Source: Enterobacteriaceae bacterium UBA2655 (GTDB lineage: Bacteria; Pseudomonadota; Gammaproteobacteria; Enterobacterales; Enterobacteriaceae). From it: a DNA stretch of 5,770 bases. Of this stretch, positions 5,747 to 5,770 are shown piece after piece. A program made the translations under genes and the position numbers. The notes below the pieces were generated by a model that ran no database searches, was not told the origin of the DNA, and worked only from the letters and a program-made list of their open reading frames with translations. Position 1 is the stretch's first letter. Every line of letters starts with the position of its first letter. The stretch spans positions 1 through 5,770 of the forward strand of contig DENB01000047.1 in NCBI GenBank assembly GCA_002359495.1, given 5' to 3'.

Positions 5747-5770
5747 TTTTTCCAGTATCGGTTTTCCGAT
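5711..5770. mobile_element. Probable insertion sequence terminus (IS3-family-like), continues past the window
   Basis: The sequence from TGTAGTGGTCAACTAAAACT (5711-5730) onward begins with the TG typical of many IS3-family ends. It contains the inverted repeat GTGGTCA (5715-5721) / TGACCAC (5730-5736) around an 8-nt loop, and resembles from memory the ends of ISEhe3-like elements of Erwinia and Pantoea. No transposase is in view because only 60 nt are present. A 3-4-nt target duplication would include GAC (5708-5710), but the other side is not visible. Confidence 0.5.

Overview
The window looks like an accessory-leaning chromosomal segment from a member of the Enterobacterales. The best anchor is a full-length YecA (UPF0149 domain plus SEC-C zinc-binding tail) that resembles the Escherichia coli protein along its whole length. 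An RcnB-family periplasmic protein fits the same order. G+C-rich coding sequence and the style of the proteins suggest an Erwiniaceae-like genome (Pantoea, Erwinia, Mixta), but the genus is a guess from recall.

Layout, left to right. Positions 1-321 (+) hold the C-terminal end of an ABC transporter ATP-binding subunit of the MalK/UgpC type. A hairpin terminator-like element follows, then about 280 bp of A+T-rich DNA without a gene. Positions 681-4001 (+) hold a 1106-residue classical (type Va) autotransporter: Sec signal peptide, a zinc-metalloprotease-like domain with an HELAH motif, a short beta-helix repeat region, a PGNSLG-type passenger end, a helical linker and a C-terminal outer-membrane beta-barrel ending in Phe. 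A strong intrinsic terminator at 4053-4084 closes it. On the opposite strand, convergent with it, 4100-4534 encodes an RcnB-family periplasmic protein with an added Pro/Gln-rich linker. Divergent from that gene, yecA occupies 4722-5390 (+). Beyond it, a small unrecognised gene starting at 5567 appears to be cut at about 5711 by the end of an insertion sequence that continues past the window.

These genes do not form one pathway. The transporter end, the autotransporter, the RcnB-like gene and yecA look like separate transcription units, judging from strand changes, intergenic gaps and terminators. The item most worth attention is the autotransporter: most characterised proteolytic autotransporters are serine proteases, while this one has a metalloprotease-like signature, lacks the standard third metzincin histidine, and has exactly two cysteines in a CxxC pair. 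I see no CRISPR array, no tRNA or rRNA gene, and no defence system.
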